From Spirochaetaceae bacterium (GTDB lineage: Bacteria > Spirochaetota > Spirochaetia > Treponematales > Breznakiellaceae), in NCBI GenBank assembly GCA_031267955.1, contig JAIRYB010000167.1, forward strand, positions 1 to 10,868: DNA of 10,868 nucleotides. Reading direction: 5' to 3'. Positions 1 through 5,892 of this stretch are shown here, piece by piece (the first letter of the stretch is position 1; each line of letters starts with the position of its first letter). Both the position numbers and the translations under genes were made by a program. A model generated the notes under the pieces. It did no database searches, was not told the DNA's origin, and saw only the letters and a program-made list of their open reading frames with translations.

Positions 1-749
1 CCTTCTTCCGTACCCAGCCCTACGGCGATGATGCTGATATCCCGGGCAAGGCAGCGGTCGGAAGCGGCGGCAAGGCTGCCGGAAAGGGCCTCCCCGTCGG
101 AAAAGAGGATGATCCGCCTTTTGCCGGGGAAATCGTCCTTAAAGGCCAGGGCCGCCGCGTCAACCAGTTTTTCCAGATTGGTCCCCCGGCCTGTAAGCTG
201 GGAGGTACTTAGCCCCGCGAGAAAACCCGACAGCGCCTCGGCATCATGGGTAAGGGGGACGGCAAGTATGCCCTGCCCCTTGCTTACCGCGGCAGCGAAG
301 CGTATGCCGGCGGTCTCCGGCGCGGATACCGGATCGCCGGCGACCGTGTCGCGCGCGATGGCGGCGGCCCGTTCCAGCCTGCTGATTCCGGCGGTGCTGT
401 CGCGGGCATCCATGCTCCGGGAAAGATCAAAGGCCAGCACGGCGTCGATTCCCCGGCGGAATTCCGGGACCAGCCTGATCCCCCAGCGGGGGCCGGCAAG
501 GGCAAGCGCCGTAAAAAAGAAGAAGGCGAGGAACGCCAGGGAGGAAACCCAGTAGCGGAAACGTATCTTGCCGGCCCTTGCCCTGCCGCCGGCAAGACTG
601 CCGGCAAGGCCGACGGCAGGGCCGACGGAAGCGTCTTTTTCAAAGAAAAGCAGGGCCCGCCTGCGCCTTAAATAGTGAGCGATCATGGCCAGAGCCAGGG
701 GGAGGAGGAGAAGCAGGGCGCCGAGCGCGCGGGGATTCTCGAAATTCAC
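1..749 (-). CDS. VWA-domain membrane protein, BatB-like (3' end beyond window)
   Basis: Partial gene: 249 codons are visible from a GTG start at 749-747 and the frame is still open at position 1. The start overlaps the stop of the upstream VWA gene as GTGA, like the other junctions of this operon. Two hydrophobic segments (about residues 10-26 and 66-86) precede a von Willebrand factor A domain. The metal-ion-dependent adhesion site is intact: DLSRS at 108-112 (DxSxS), T190 in GRGT, and D218 in FSDGE. A Gly/Ala/Arg-rich linker fills about residues 40-60. Two N-terminal helices followed by a periplasmic VWA domain is the BatA/BatB layout of the Bacteroides-aerotolerance operon. It is probably the membrane partner of the MoxR ATPase encoded four genes upstream. 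The exact role is unknown for this family. The C-terminus, where BatB usually has a further transmembrane helix, lies outside the window. Confidence 0.85.
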   Translation of the reverse strand, partial: MNFENPRALGALLLLLPLALAMIAHYLRRRRALLFFEKDASVGPAVGLAGSLAGGRARAGKIRFRYWVSSLAFLAFFFFTALALAGPRWGIRLVPEFRRGIDAVLAFDLSRSMDARDSTAGISRLERAAAIARDTVAGDPVSAPETAGIRFAAAVSKGQGILAVPLTHDAEALSGFLAGLSTSQLTGRGTNLEKLVDAAALAFKDDFPGKRRIILFSDGEALSGSLAAASDRCLARDISIIAVGLGTEE

Positions 750-1747
750 AACAGGGCCCCCAGGTACCAGCGGCGGAATAAACGGGGGATAAACAGGCAG
801 GCCAGGGCGGCCAGAATCACCGGGACGGAAAGGTCCTGCCTGCGGGTCACCGGGGCAAAGCGGCCGACGGCCAGTTCCGATTTATCCAGGCGGTCAAAGG
901 CCGAGGCAAAAGCCGCCCCGGACGGCGCGGCGATATAGGTTCCGCCGCCTTTCAGGGCGATTGCGCGGAGGCTTTCAGGGTCAAAGCGGGACTCGAAGGT
1001 GCCGGTACGGCGTACATTGAGAATAGGGTCCACATAATCGACGGCTACTTCGCCGGAGGAACCGAGGCCAATTACCCAGAGGCTTGCCCCCTGCCCCCTG
1101 ATCGCCGCGGCGGCGGTTTCGGGATGTACTGAGCCGGCGTTGTTCTCCCCGTCGGTGATAAGCACCACGGCCCTGTGCCCGGCCCCGCTGTCCTGCATAT
1201 GCAGGGCCGCCACGCTCAGGCCCAACCCAAGGGCAGTGCCGTCCCCCAGTTCGCCTATCCGCAGACTGTCCAGCCGTTCCAGAAGCAGCGCCCGGTCGAC
1301 GGTGGGGGGAAGTATCAGCGCGGCATCCTCCCCCACAGCCGCAAGCCCGACGGCGTCCGAGGGCCGGTTCAGCGCGAAATCGCCGATAAATTTCCGGGCC
1401 GCGTCAAAACGGCTCCTCCCGTCAATGTCCATGCCCGCCATGCTGGGGCTGGCGTCAATGACAAAGAAGATATCCGCGCCCCGATCAAGCCAGACCCGCC
1501 GGGTAATCAGAAGCTCAGGCCCGGAGGCGGCGGCGAACAGCAGGAAAATGCCGGCGTATTCCATCCACCGGAAAACGCGGACAAGGATGCCCGCGTCAAA
1601 GGCCGGTTTGAAGGGGCTGCCGCCCGGAGGCCCAAGGGGGAATTCCGCCGAGAGCAGATCCCGGAAAAAACGCCGCCCCGCGGCTATTACCGCAAGGGCA
1701 AGGATTCCCGCCGCCAGAGCCAGCGGCCGTTCCAGGCCGGGCCTCAT
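746..1747 (-). CDS. VWA-domain membrane protein, BatA-like
   Basis: This 333-residue protein has hydrophobic segments near residues 8-23 and 64-80, a VWA domain from about 92 to 285, and a C-terminal membrane helix near 307-322 followed by basic residues. The MIDAS motif is complete: DASPS at 98-102, T171 in DGTALG, and D199 in ITDGEN. This is the BatA arrangement: a metal-binding VWA domain held at the outer face of the cytoplasmic membrane by flanking helices. The ATG overlaps the stop of the upstream gene as ATGA, and its own TGA overlaps the next GTG as GTGA, so translation of all three is probably coupled. Bat proteins were linked to oxygen tolerance in Bacteroides; a general role in stress or envelope assembly is possible and the function is not settled. 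The family assignment is firm; the choice between BatA and BatB rests on gene order. Confidence 0.9.
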   Translation of the reverse strand: MRPGLERPLALAAGILALAVIAAGRRFFRDLLSAEFPLGPPGGSPFKPAFDAGILVRVFRWMEYAGIFLLFAAASGPELLITRRVWLDRGADIFFVIDASPSMAGMDIDGRSRFDAARKFIGDFALNRPSDAVGLAAVGEDAALILPPTVDRALLLERLDSLRIGELGDGTALGLGLSVAALHMQDSGAGHRAVVLITDGENNAGSVHPETAAAAIRGQGASLWVIGLGSSGEVAVDYVDPILNVRRTGTFESRFDPESLRAIALKGGGTYIAAPSGAAFASAFDRLDKSELAVGRFAPVTRRQDLSVPVILAALACLFIPRLFRRWYLGALL

Positions 1748-2685
1748 CCCGCTTCCCCCATCAATGGCCGCCCGCCGGAAACTTTTGTGTCTTCCTCGTT
1801 TTCACAGGTTTCCGCGAAACCCTGGACCTCGTCCAGTATCGCCAGAACCTCGCCGCGGCCTGCCCGTATGCCGCCAAAACGGAGCCGGTCGCAGCGGCCG
1901 AAAAGCCCGCCTAAAAAGGGGCCGTATTCCCCGCCCGGCCCGCAAAGGGAAAGAAATTCGCCGGGTACCATGCTGGCGCAGGGGCAGCGGATGAAGAATT
2001 CCAGAAAACGCCGCAGCTCCCCGTTGAGCCGGTCCAGAACCAGGCTTTCCGCCGGAGCGTCCCCGGCAAGCAGCGCCCGCAATTGTTTCAGCTCGCGCAG
2101 GAGGCCGTGTACCATCTGCCGCCTTTTCCGGAGCTGCCGGTAGCGGGAAAGCCAGGGGAGGCCCCAGATTCCCAGGGCCGCGCCCCCCAGAATCAGCGCG
2201 GCGATTCCCAGCGCAAAGGCGTAGATTATCTCCATGGTGCCGGGCGCCGGGACAGGCGGCGCGTAAGGGGAAAGAACCCTGGAATTTTCAGGCGGGCCGG
2301 CGTCAAGGATCGAGGCGATGTCCGCCCTGAGCCCGGAAAAAACAAAAGAACCGATTTTAATAACGGGAAATTCTACCGCGCCGGGAACATAGGCGGCAAA
2401 ATCCACGAGGAGCCGGGCCTGACCCCCCCGGTTTTCAATTTCGGCGCGTGAGATAACCAGGTCCCCGTCCGGGGGAAGCTGTTCCGGCCTGTCCAGTACC
2501 ACGCCCCCGGCGCCGGAAAAAGCCGCGTCCAGGGGCAGCACCAGGCGGCCCGGATCCCCCACATAGACCGTCCGGGGCAGAAGGTAATAGCGGCTGTCTG
2601 ATACCGGAACGTCCTGGGCAAAAACAGCGGGCACAGCAAGCGCGGCGGCAAAACAGGCGAACGCCGCGAAAAAAGGCCGCCTCAC
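1744..2685 (-). CDS. Secreted/membrane-anchored BatD/DUF4381-like protein of the MoxR operon
   Basis: The GTG start at 2685 gives 313 residues and overlaps the upstream DUF58 stop as GTGA. An ATG at 2796 in the same frame would place 37 charged residues ahead of the signal peptide and a 115-nt overlap, so it is rejected. Residues 1-23 form a signal peptide (VRRPFFAAF, then an Ala-rich core ending AVFA before QDVP). Residues 30-125 look like a beta-rich extracytoplasmic domain with YVGDPGRLVLPL, similar to the start of BatD repeats. A membrane helix spans about 152-178, and a basic cytoplasmic tail follows (RYRQLRKRRQ, then LNGELRRFLEFF). That tail resembles DUF4381-type proteins found at this place between DUF58 and VWA genes. 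At 313 residues it is much shorter than typical BatD. It probably tethers or couples the periplasmic VWA proteins to the cytoplasmic MoxR/DUF58 pair. No catalytic motif is visible. Confidence 0.75.
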   Translation of the reverse strand: MRRPFFAAFACFAAALAVPAVFAQDVPVSDSRYYLLPRTVYVGDPGRLVLPLDAAFSGAGGVVLDRPEQLPPDGDLVISRAEIENRGGQARLLVDFAAYVPGAVEFPVIKIGSFVFSGLRADIASILDAGPPENSRVLSPYAPPVPAPGTMEIIYAFALGIAALILGGAALGIWGLPWLSRYRQLRKRRQMVHGLLRELKQLRALLAGDAPAESLVLDRLNGELRRFLEFFIRCPCASMVPGEFLSLCGPGGEYGPFLGGLFGRCDRLRFGGIRAGRGEVLAILDEVQGFAETCENEEDTKVSGGRPLMGEAG

Positions 2686-3599
2686 CCGCGCCTCCGGGGG
2701 AGGGCCGCCCGCTGATTCCTGAAAAAACGGGCCAGTACCGGGACGGCGTTTTCGGCAGTGGAAAGAGGGAGCGGCGCGGCGCCCCAGCGGCGGCATACAG
2801 CCTGCCAGAGCCTGGCCCGCTCCTCGTGCCAGGCGGCCCAGGGTTCCCTGAAAGAACGGAAAGCGGTAGCCGCGTAAAGCCGGTGGCCCGTCTCATTATC
2901 CTCCAGGCCGACCAGCCCCGCGTCCCCCATTTCAAGATCAGCCGGATCGCTCAGCCTGATAGCGATTACATCGTGATCCGCGCACAGGGCGGCCATTTCC
3001 CGTTCCCAGTCTACGCACATAAAGTCGGAAATAACCGCCACGAGCGAGCGGGGCGAATTCCGCCTGAAATGCCGGGCCCGGAGAAGCCGCGCGGTCCCTT
3101 CAAGCGCCTTCCCCAGGCCGCTCCCCTTGCCCTCAGGCCGCGCGTCAAGGGCGGCGCTCAGTACGGCCATAATATGGGACCGCCCCTTGCCCGCCCTGAA
3201 AACCCGCGTAACGTCCTCCGAAAAAAATACCGCCCCGACCCGCTGCCCCGTCCTTTCCGCGGAAAAGGCCAGAAGCGCCGCCGCCAGCACCCCCTGTTCG
3301 TAGCGGCTCAATGCCTGGGAACCTGTGTGCATGGAAGCGGAACAGTCCAGCACAAGGCAGAGCAAAATTTCCCGCTCCTCGCGGTAGAGTTTTACATAGG
3401 GCGTTCCAAAGCGGGCGCTCACATTCCAGTCAATCCTGCGTACATCGTCCCCGGCCTCGTAGCGCCTCACCTCGTCGAATTCCATCCCCTGGCCCCGGAA
3501 AACCGAGGTAAATTCCCCGGCCAAAAGATCCTCCGCCATCTCCTTCGCGATCAGGGGAAAAGTGCTGATCTTCCGCAGCAAATCGCGCTTATCCATCAC
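2682..3599 (-). CDS. DUF58 family protein (MoxR partner)
   Basis: The protein has 305 residues from GTG 3599 (overlap GTGA with moxR) or 304 from the adjacent ATG at 3596 (overlap TGATG); the sequence does not decide between them. The DUF58 signature is clear: FRGQGMEFDEVRRYEAGDD at about 34-52 followed by VRRIDWNVSAR to 63. A VWA-like fold follows with an apparent metal site DCSAS at 85-89 and VISDF at 189-193. There is no signal peptide or convincing membrane helix, so it is cytoplasmic. DUF58 proteins are nearly always encoded next to MoxR ATPases and are thought to be their direct partner or adaptor. It sits between moxR and the BatD-like gene with overlapping reading frames, which supports a stoichiometric complex. 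The biochemical activity of the family is unknown. Confidence 0.9.
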   Translation of the reverse strand: MMDKRDLLRKISTFPLIAKEMAEDLLAGEFTSVFRGQGMEFDEVRRYEAGDDVRRIDWNVSARFGTPYVKLYREEREILLCLVLDCSASMHTGSQALSRYEQGVLAAALLAFSAERTGQRVGAVFFSEDVTRVFRAGKGRSHIMAVLSAALDARPEGKGSGLGKALEGTARLLRARHFRRNSPRSLVAVISDFMCVDWEREMAALCADHDVIAIRLSDPADLEMGDAGLVGLEDNETGHRLYAATAFRSFREPWAAWHEERARLWQAVCRRWGAAPLPLSTAENAVPVLARFFRNQRAALPRRRG

Positions 3600-4645
3600 G
3601 GGACCGGGACCAGGGAAAGGATACGGCCGATTACCGCGTCCGCATCCAGCCCGTCCGCGTCCGCCTCGTAAGACATCACGATCCGGTGGCGCAGGACCGG
3701 GAAAGCCGCGTTTTTCACGTCGGAGGGCGTCACATAATCGCGGCCCTCGAACAGGGCGCTGATACGGGCGCAGCGGTAAAGCGCGATAGAAGCCCGCGGC
3801 GACGCCCCGAAAGCGATGTAGCGGTAAAGCCCGGACGAGGCCCCATGCCCCGGCGCGGAATTTCCCGCGGCGGCCGCCCCTCCGGCCCCCCTTGAAGCGG
3901 CCGCGGGCCTGGTTGCGGCAATCAGCGAGACAAGGTAGGAAGTGATCCGCGGATCAACGCGGACTGTTTCCGACACCGCCCGCAGCCGCGCCAGCGCGCC
4001 GGCCCCCAAAACAGGGGAAAGGGCCGGGCCTGTCCGGTACGCGCGGCTTTCCCCCGCCGGCGGGCCCGCGTTGGACTCCACGATGCGTATCTCCTCGTCC
4101 GGAGCGGGGTAGCGCACCAGGAGTTTTACAAGGAACCGGTCCAGCTGCGCCTCGGGCAGGGCGTAGGTCCCCTCATGTTCAATAGGATTCTCCGTCGCGA
4201 GCACCAGGAAAGGATCGGGCAGCGGGTAAGTCCCCTCGCCGATAGTAACCTGCCCCTCCTCCATAGCCTCAAGCAGCGCCGACTGCACCTTGGCCGGCGC
4301 CCGGTTAATCTCGTCGGCCAGAATCACATTCGCGAACACCGGCCCCCGCCTGACCGAAAATTTCCCCGTCCCCTGGTCCCAAACCAGAGTCCCCGTAATA
4401 TCCGCCGGGAGCAGGTCCGGCGTAAACTGGATACGCTTAAACTCAAGCGCCGTAATTTCCGCCAGCGCCTTTACCGCCAGAGTCTTCGCAAGCCCCGGCA
4501 CCCCCTCAAGCAGAATATGCCCCCCCGCGATAAGGGCCAAAAGCAGGCCGTCGATCATCTCCGCCTGCCCCACAACCCGCCTGCCCAGTTCCGCCCTGGC
4601 CCCGGCGATCAGGCCCGCCGCCCCTTCAATCCCGCTGTCATTCAT
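3596..4645 (-). CDS. MoxR-family AAA+ ATPase
   Basis: This 349-residue protein is the first gene of the operon. It has all AAA+ elements of the MoxR family: Walker A GVPGLAKT at 48-55, Walker B VILADE at 107-112 continuing as INRAP, sensor 1 in ATENP (N153), the conserved EGTYALPEAQLDRF stretch with R170, and sensor-2-like GASPRA with R284. MoxR ATPases form hexameric rings and act as chaperone-like remodelers for VWA-domain clients, and two such clients are encoded downstream. An unusual Ala/Gly/Ser-rich insertion occupies about residues 247-270, just before the sensor-2 helix. Only the ATG at 4645 fits the family start. No Shine-Dalgarno sequence precedes it, whereas a TAGAAT box lies six nucleotides upstream, so the mRNA may be leaderless. 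The family is certain; the client process is inferred from the neighbours. Confidence 0.95.
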   Translation of the reverse strand: MNDSGIEGAAGLIAGARAELGRRVVGQAEMIDGLLLALIAGGHILLEGVPGLAKTLAVKALAEITALEFKRIQFTPDLLPADITGTLVWDQGTGKFSVRRGPVFANVILADEINRAPAKVQSALLEAMEEGQVTIGEGTYPLPDPFLVLATENPIEHEGTYALPEAQLDRFLVKLLVRYPAPDEEIRIVESNAGPPAGESRAYRTGPALSPVLGAGALARLRAVSETVRVDPRITSYLVSLIAATRPAAASRGAGGAAAAGNSAPGHGASSGLYRYIAFGASPRASIALYRCARISALFEGRDYVTPSDVKNAAFPVLRHRIVMSYEADADGLDADAVIGRILSLVPVP

Positions 4646-4651
4646 ACAGTA

Positions 4652-4657
4652 ATTCTA
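4652..4657 (-). promoter_or_regulatory. Candidate -10 box of the moxR operon (leaderless start)
   Basis: Read on the minus strand the box is TAGAAT (five of six to TATAAT), followed by exactly six nucleotides and the moxR ATG. Transcription would begin at or next to the start codon. No ribosome binding site is visible upstream of moxR, which fits a leaderless message. No good -35 hexamer is seen at 16-18 nt upstream (TTCCCT is the best), which lowers the confidence. Confidence 0.35.
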
Positions 4658-4856
4658 GCGGAAAAGGGGGCCTCAGGGAAAGTAAAGAACGGCTGTTTGC
4701 GGCAATTTGCCATTCCGGGCGGAATCCGGGCGCATCCCCGCCTCCGGCGGGGACCGGGCTATCCGGGGCTCCGCGTACCCGCTCCGGCCTCCTCGGACCG
4801 CCCCTCCGGCCGGTCCTACGGTGGCGCGCTCCGCGCCCCCTCCTATCCCTTGCGCT

Positions 4857-4888
4857 GCTGGAAATCCGCCTCCATGCGGATTTCCAGC
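4857..4888. repeat. Perfect 13-bp inverted repeat
   Basis: The arms GCTGGAAATCCGC (4857-4869) and GCGGATTTCCAGC (4876-4888) are exactly complementary around a 6-nt centre. This is the longest stem of the spacer and is separated by only two nucleotides from the 10-bp stem at 4891-4913. It has no T-run on either side, so it is not an obvious intrinsic terminator. Confidence 0.8.
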
Positions 4889-5185
4889 TTTGAGTTTTGC
4901 TCCGCAAAACTCATGAAATTGTTGCGGCCGGCATCCTGCCGGGCCCGGCTGCGCCGGAAAGCGGCATCCATGCCGTTTTCAGTGCTTTAAGTTTTGCCCC
5001 GCAAAACTCAAGGAATTGTTGCAGCCGGCGTCCTGCCGGCCCGGTACCGCCGGACAGCCGTGGTTACAGCGGCATCCGTGCCGCCGCCCTTCGGGCGCAA
5101 TCGGCGTCCGTGCCGTTTTTAGTGCTTTGAGTTTTGCTTTGCAAAAACTCACGGATCCGCCGCAGCCGGCATCCTGCCGGCCCGG
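4885..5185. repeat. Three degenerate direct repeat units built from palindromes
   Basis: Three units start with a (G/A)AGTTTTGC-NNN-GCAAAA hairpin: about 4885-4981, 4982-5121 and 5122-5185 (the last truncated). Each continues with GCCGGC(A/G)TCCTGCCGG, and units 1 and 2 end with CGGC(A/G)TCC(A/G)TGCCG, a short T-rich run and AGTGCTTT. The first two starts are 97 nt apart and the next 140 nt, because unit 2 holds an extra copy of the CGGCATCCGTGCCG hairpin. The units differ by point changes. Those in the GC-rich stems keep plus-strand pairing as G.U, while the AAGTTTTGC change keeps minus-strand pairing as G.U. Unequal length and hairpin content rule out a CRISPR array. Confidence 0.75.
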
Positions 5186-5213
5186 AATTGGCTATTGCGC
5201 ATACGCGCGCCGC

Positions 5214-5242
5214 TTGATTTTTAGGCCTTCTTGTTTTATTGT
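5214..5242 (+). promoter_or_regulatory. Possible promoter of the hemerythrin gene
   Basis: TTGATT (5214-5219) and TATTGT (5237-5242) are separated by 17 nt and each match four of six consensus bases. The box pair lies in the only AT-rich stretch of the spacer, downstream of the hairpin cluster and about 60-70 nt ahead of the ATG. The leader would contain a small hairpin with TGCCGG/CCGGCA arms (5257-5278). This is a by-eye prediction. Confidence 0.3.
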
Positions 5243-5309
5243 TACTGGACACGGCTTGCCGGAGGCGTACCGCCGGCAGGCCGTTCCGAAAAAACCAAGG
5301 AGGTTCCCC

Positions 5310-5717
5310 ATGGCCAAATACGAATGGGATGACAGTCTTCTTACAGGGCAGCCGGCCATTGACACACAGCACAAAGAACTTTTCAAAGCGGTAAACGATC
5401 TGTTGGAAACAGCCGAAGCGGACAAGGGCGGAGATGCTATAAAAAAGAGCCTGGATTTCCTTACCGACTATACAATCAAACACTTCTTCGATGAACAGCA
5501 GATCCAGCAAAAGTACGGCTACCCGGACTACCAAAACCATGTAAAGTACCACGAGGAGTTCAAGGCTACGGTCCGGGATATGTCCCACCAGCTCATCCTC
5601 AAGGGAAGTTCCAAAGCCCTGGTGGACGAGCTCTGCAAGAAATTCGGCGACTGGCTGGTGAACCACATCGAAATACAGGACAAAAAACTCGCTGACTATA
5701 TCCGGAAAAAAAGCTGA
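5310..5717 (+). CDS. Bacteriohemerythrin (single-domain, O2-binding di-iron protein)
   Basis: The ATG at 5310 follows a strong AAGGAGG at 5297-5303 with six nucleotides spacing and gives 135 residues, the usual length of a single-domain bacterial hemerythrin. A longer in-frame start reaching back to 5016 would translate the repeat region and is rejected. All di-iron ligands are present: H21 (DTQHKELF), H58 and E62 (HFFDE), H77 and H81 (HxxxH), H119 and D124 (HIEIQD). The N-terminal W6 of the family is also present. The protein is cytosolic and all alpha-helical, and should bind O2 reversibly at the carboxylate-bridged di-iron site, for oxygen sensing, storage or detoxification. It stands alone, divergent from the MoxR/Bat operon, and no signalling domain is fused to it. 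Identification is very secure; the physiological role is inferred. Confidence 0.96.
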   Translation: MAKYEWDDSLLTGQPAIDTQHKELFKAVNDLLETAEADKGGDAIKKSLDFLTDYTIKHFFDEQQIQQKYGYPDYQNHVKYHEEFKATVRDMSHQLILKGSSKALVDELCKKFGDWLVNHIEIQDKKLADYIRKKS

Positions 5718-5765
5718 TCCGGTCATATTAGCAAGGCGCCTTTTCAATTACCCGAATATAAACGT

Positions 5766-5807
5766 TCCGGGGCCGGGGCAGGGCTTTGCCTGAGGCCGGA
5801 GGTTTTT
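5766..5807 (+). terminator. Possible intrinsic terminator after the hemerythrin gene
   Basis: A GC-rich imperfect hairpin (TCCGG 5766-5770 with CCGGA 5796-5800, inner GGCA 5777-5780 with TGCC 5787-5790) is followed by GGTTTTTC. It lies about 50 nt after the stop codon. The stem has internal loops, so it is only a moderate candidate. Two A/T-rich hairpins follow directly: GTTTTT/AAAAAC at 5802-5818 and CTTTTTT/AAAAAAG at 5821-5837. Confidence 0.35.
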
Positions 5808-5857
5808 CTTGCAAAAACGTCTTTTTTCGTAAAAAAAGTCAAAAAGCCGGTAAAAAC

Positions 5858-5886
5858 TTGCATTGGCCGCCCCGGAAGCCTAAAAT
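5858..5886 (+). promoter_or_regulatory. Probable leaderless promoter of the MEMO-family gene
   Basis: TTGCAT (5858-5863) and TAAAAT (5881-5886, five of six to consensus) are separated by 17 nt. The -10 box ends exactly six nucleotides before the ATG at 5893, so transcription should start at or within a base or two of the start codon. There is no Shine-Dalgarno sequence ahead of this gene. The same six-nucleotide geometry is seen at moxR. Confidence 0.5.
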
Positions 5887-5892
5887 TAAAGT

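Larger units (their letters stand above)
4701..5190 (-). ncRNA. Candidate CsrB/RsmZ-like RNA: hairpin cluster with GGA loops
   Basis: The spacer between the divergent moxR and hemerythrin genes contains at least 13 small inverted repeats. Read on the minus strand, the loops (arms in plus coordinates) are: 5165-5181 GGA; 5102-5115 CGGA; 5070-5083 CGGA; 5024-5040 AGGAC; 4962-4975 TGGA; 4928-4942 GGA; 4891-4913 GGA in a 10-bp stem; 4857-4888 ATGGAG in a perfect 13-bp stem; 4823-4837 GGAGC; and 4736-4752 GGA. Three stems (5128-5151, 5086-5096, 4990-5008) have AAA, GAA or GGG loops. Three sites read CAGGATG or CAGGACG, which is the repeat known from E. coli CsrB. By eye GGA occurs about 24 times on this strand and about 10 times on the other. 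No clear minus-strand promoter or terminator was found, so the existence and strand of a transcript are inference. A REP-like element or a plus-strand RNA with UCC loops are alternatives. Confidence 0.4.

Noticed and set aside
2686..2796. Upstream ATG start (2796) for the BatD-like gene
   Set aside because: It would overlap the DUF58 gene by 115 nt and bury the signal peptide; the GTG at 2685 puts the signal peptide at the N-terminus and matches the GTGA overlap pattern.
28..4652. Long plus-strand open frames opposite the MoxR/Bat operon (for example 1140-1994, 1175-2143, 2826-3671)
   Set aside because: They are antisense to genes with intact family motifs, are Arg/Pro/Ser-rich, and have no recognisable domain. 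They result from high GC on the third codon positions.
4707..5130. Small open frames inside the hairpin repeats (4707-4916, 4897-5130, end of 4175-4990)
   Set aside because: Their repeated SF-FA-Q-like peptides simply reflect translation of the palindromic repeats; no ribosome binding sites and no protein-like composition.
4885..5185. CRISPR array
   Set aside because: Unit lengths are unequal, the conserved parts are multiple hairpins rather than one repeat with variable spacers, and no cas gene is present.
5016..5309. N-terminal extension of the hemerythrin frame back to 5016
   Set aside because: It reads through the repeats. The AAGGAGG at 5297 and the usual family length fix the start at 5310.
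5733..5742. Palindrome AAGGCGCCTT after the hemerythrin stop as terminator
   Set aside because: Without a loop it can form only about three base pairs and is followed by only four T residues.
5064..5747. Minus-strand 227-codon frame over the hemerythrin gene
   Set aside because: Antisense to a well-supported gene and half composed of repeat sequence; no family features seen.
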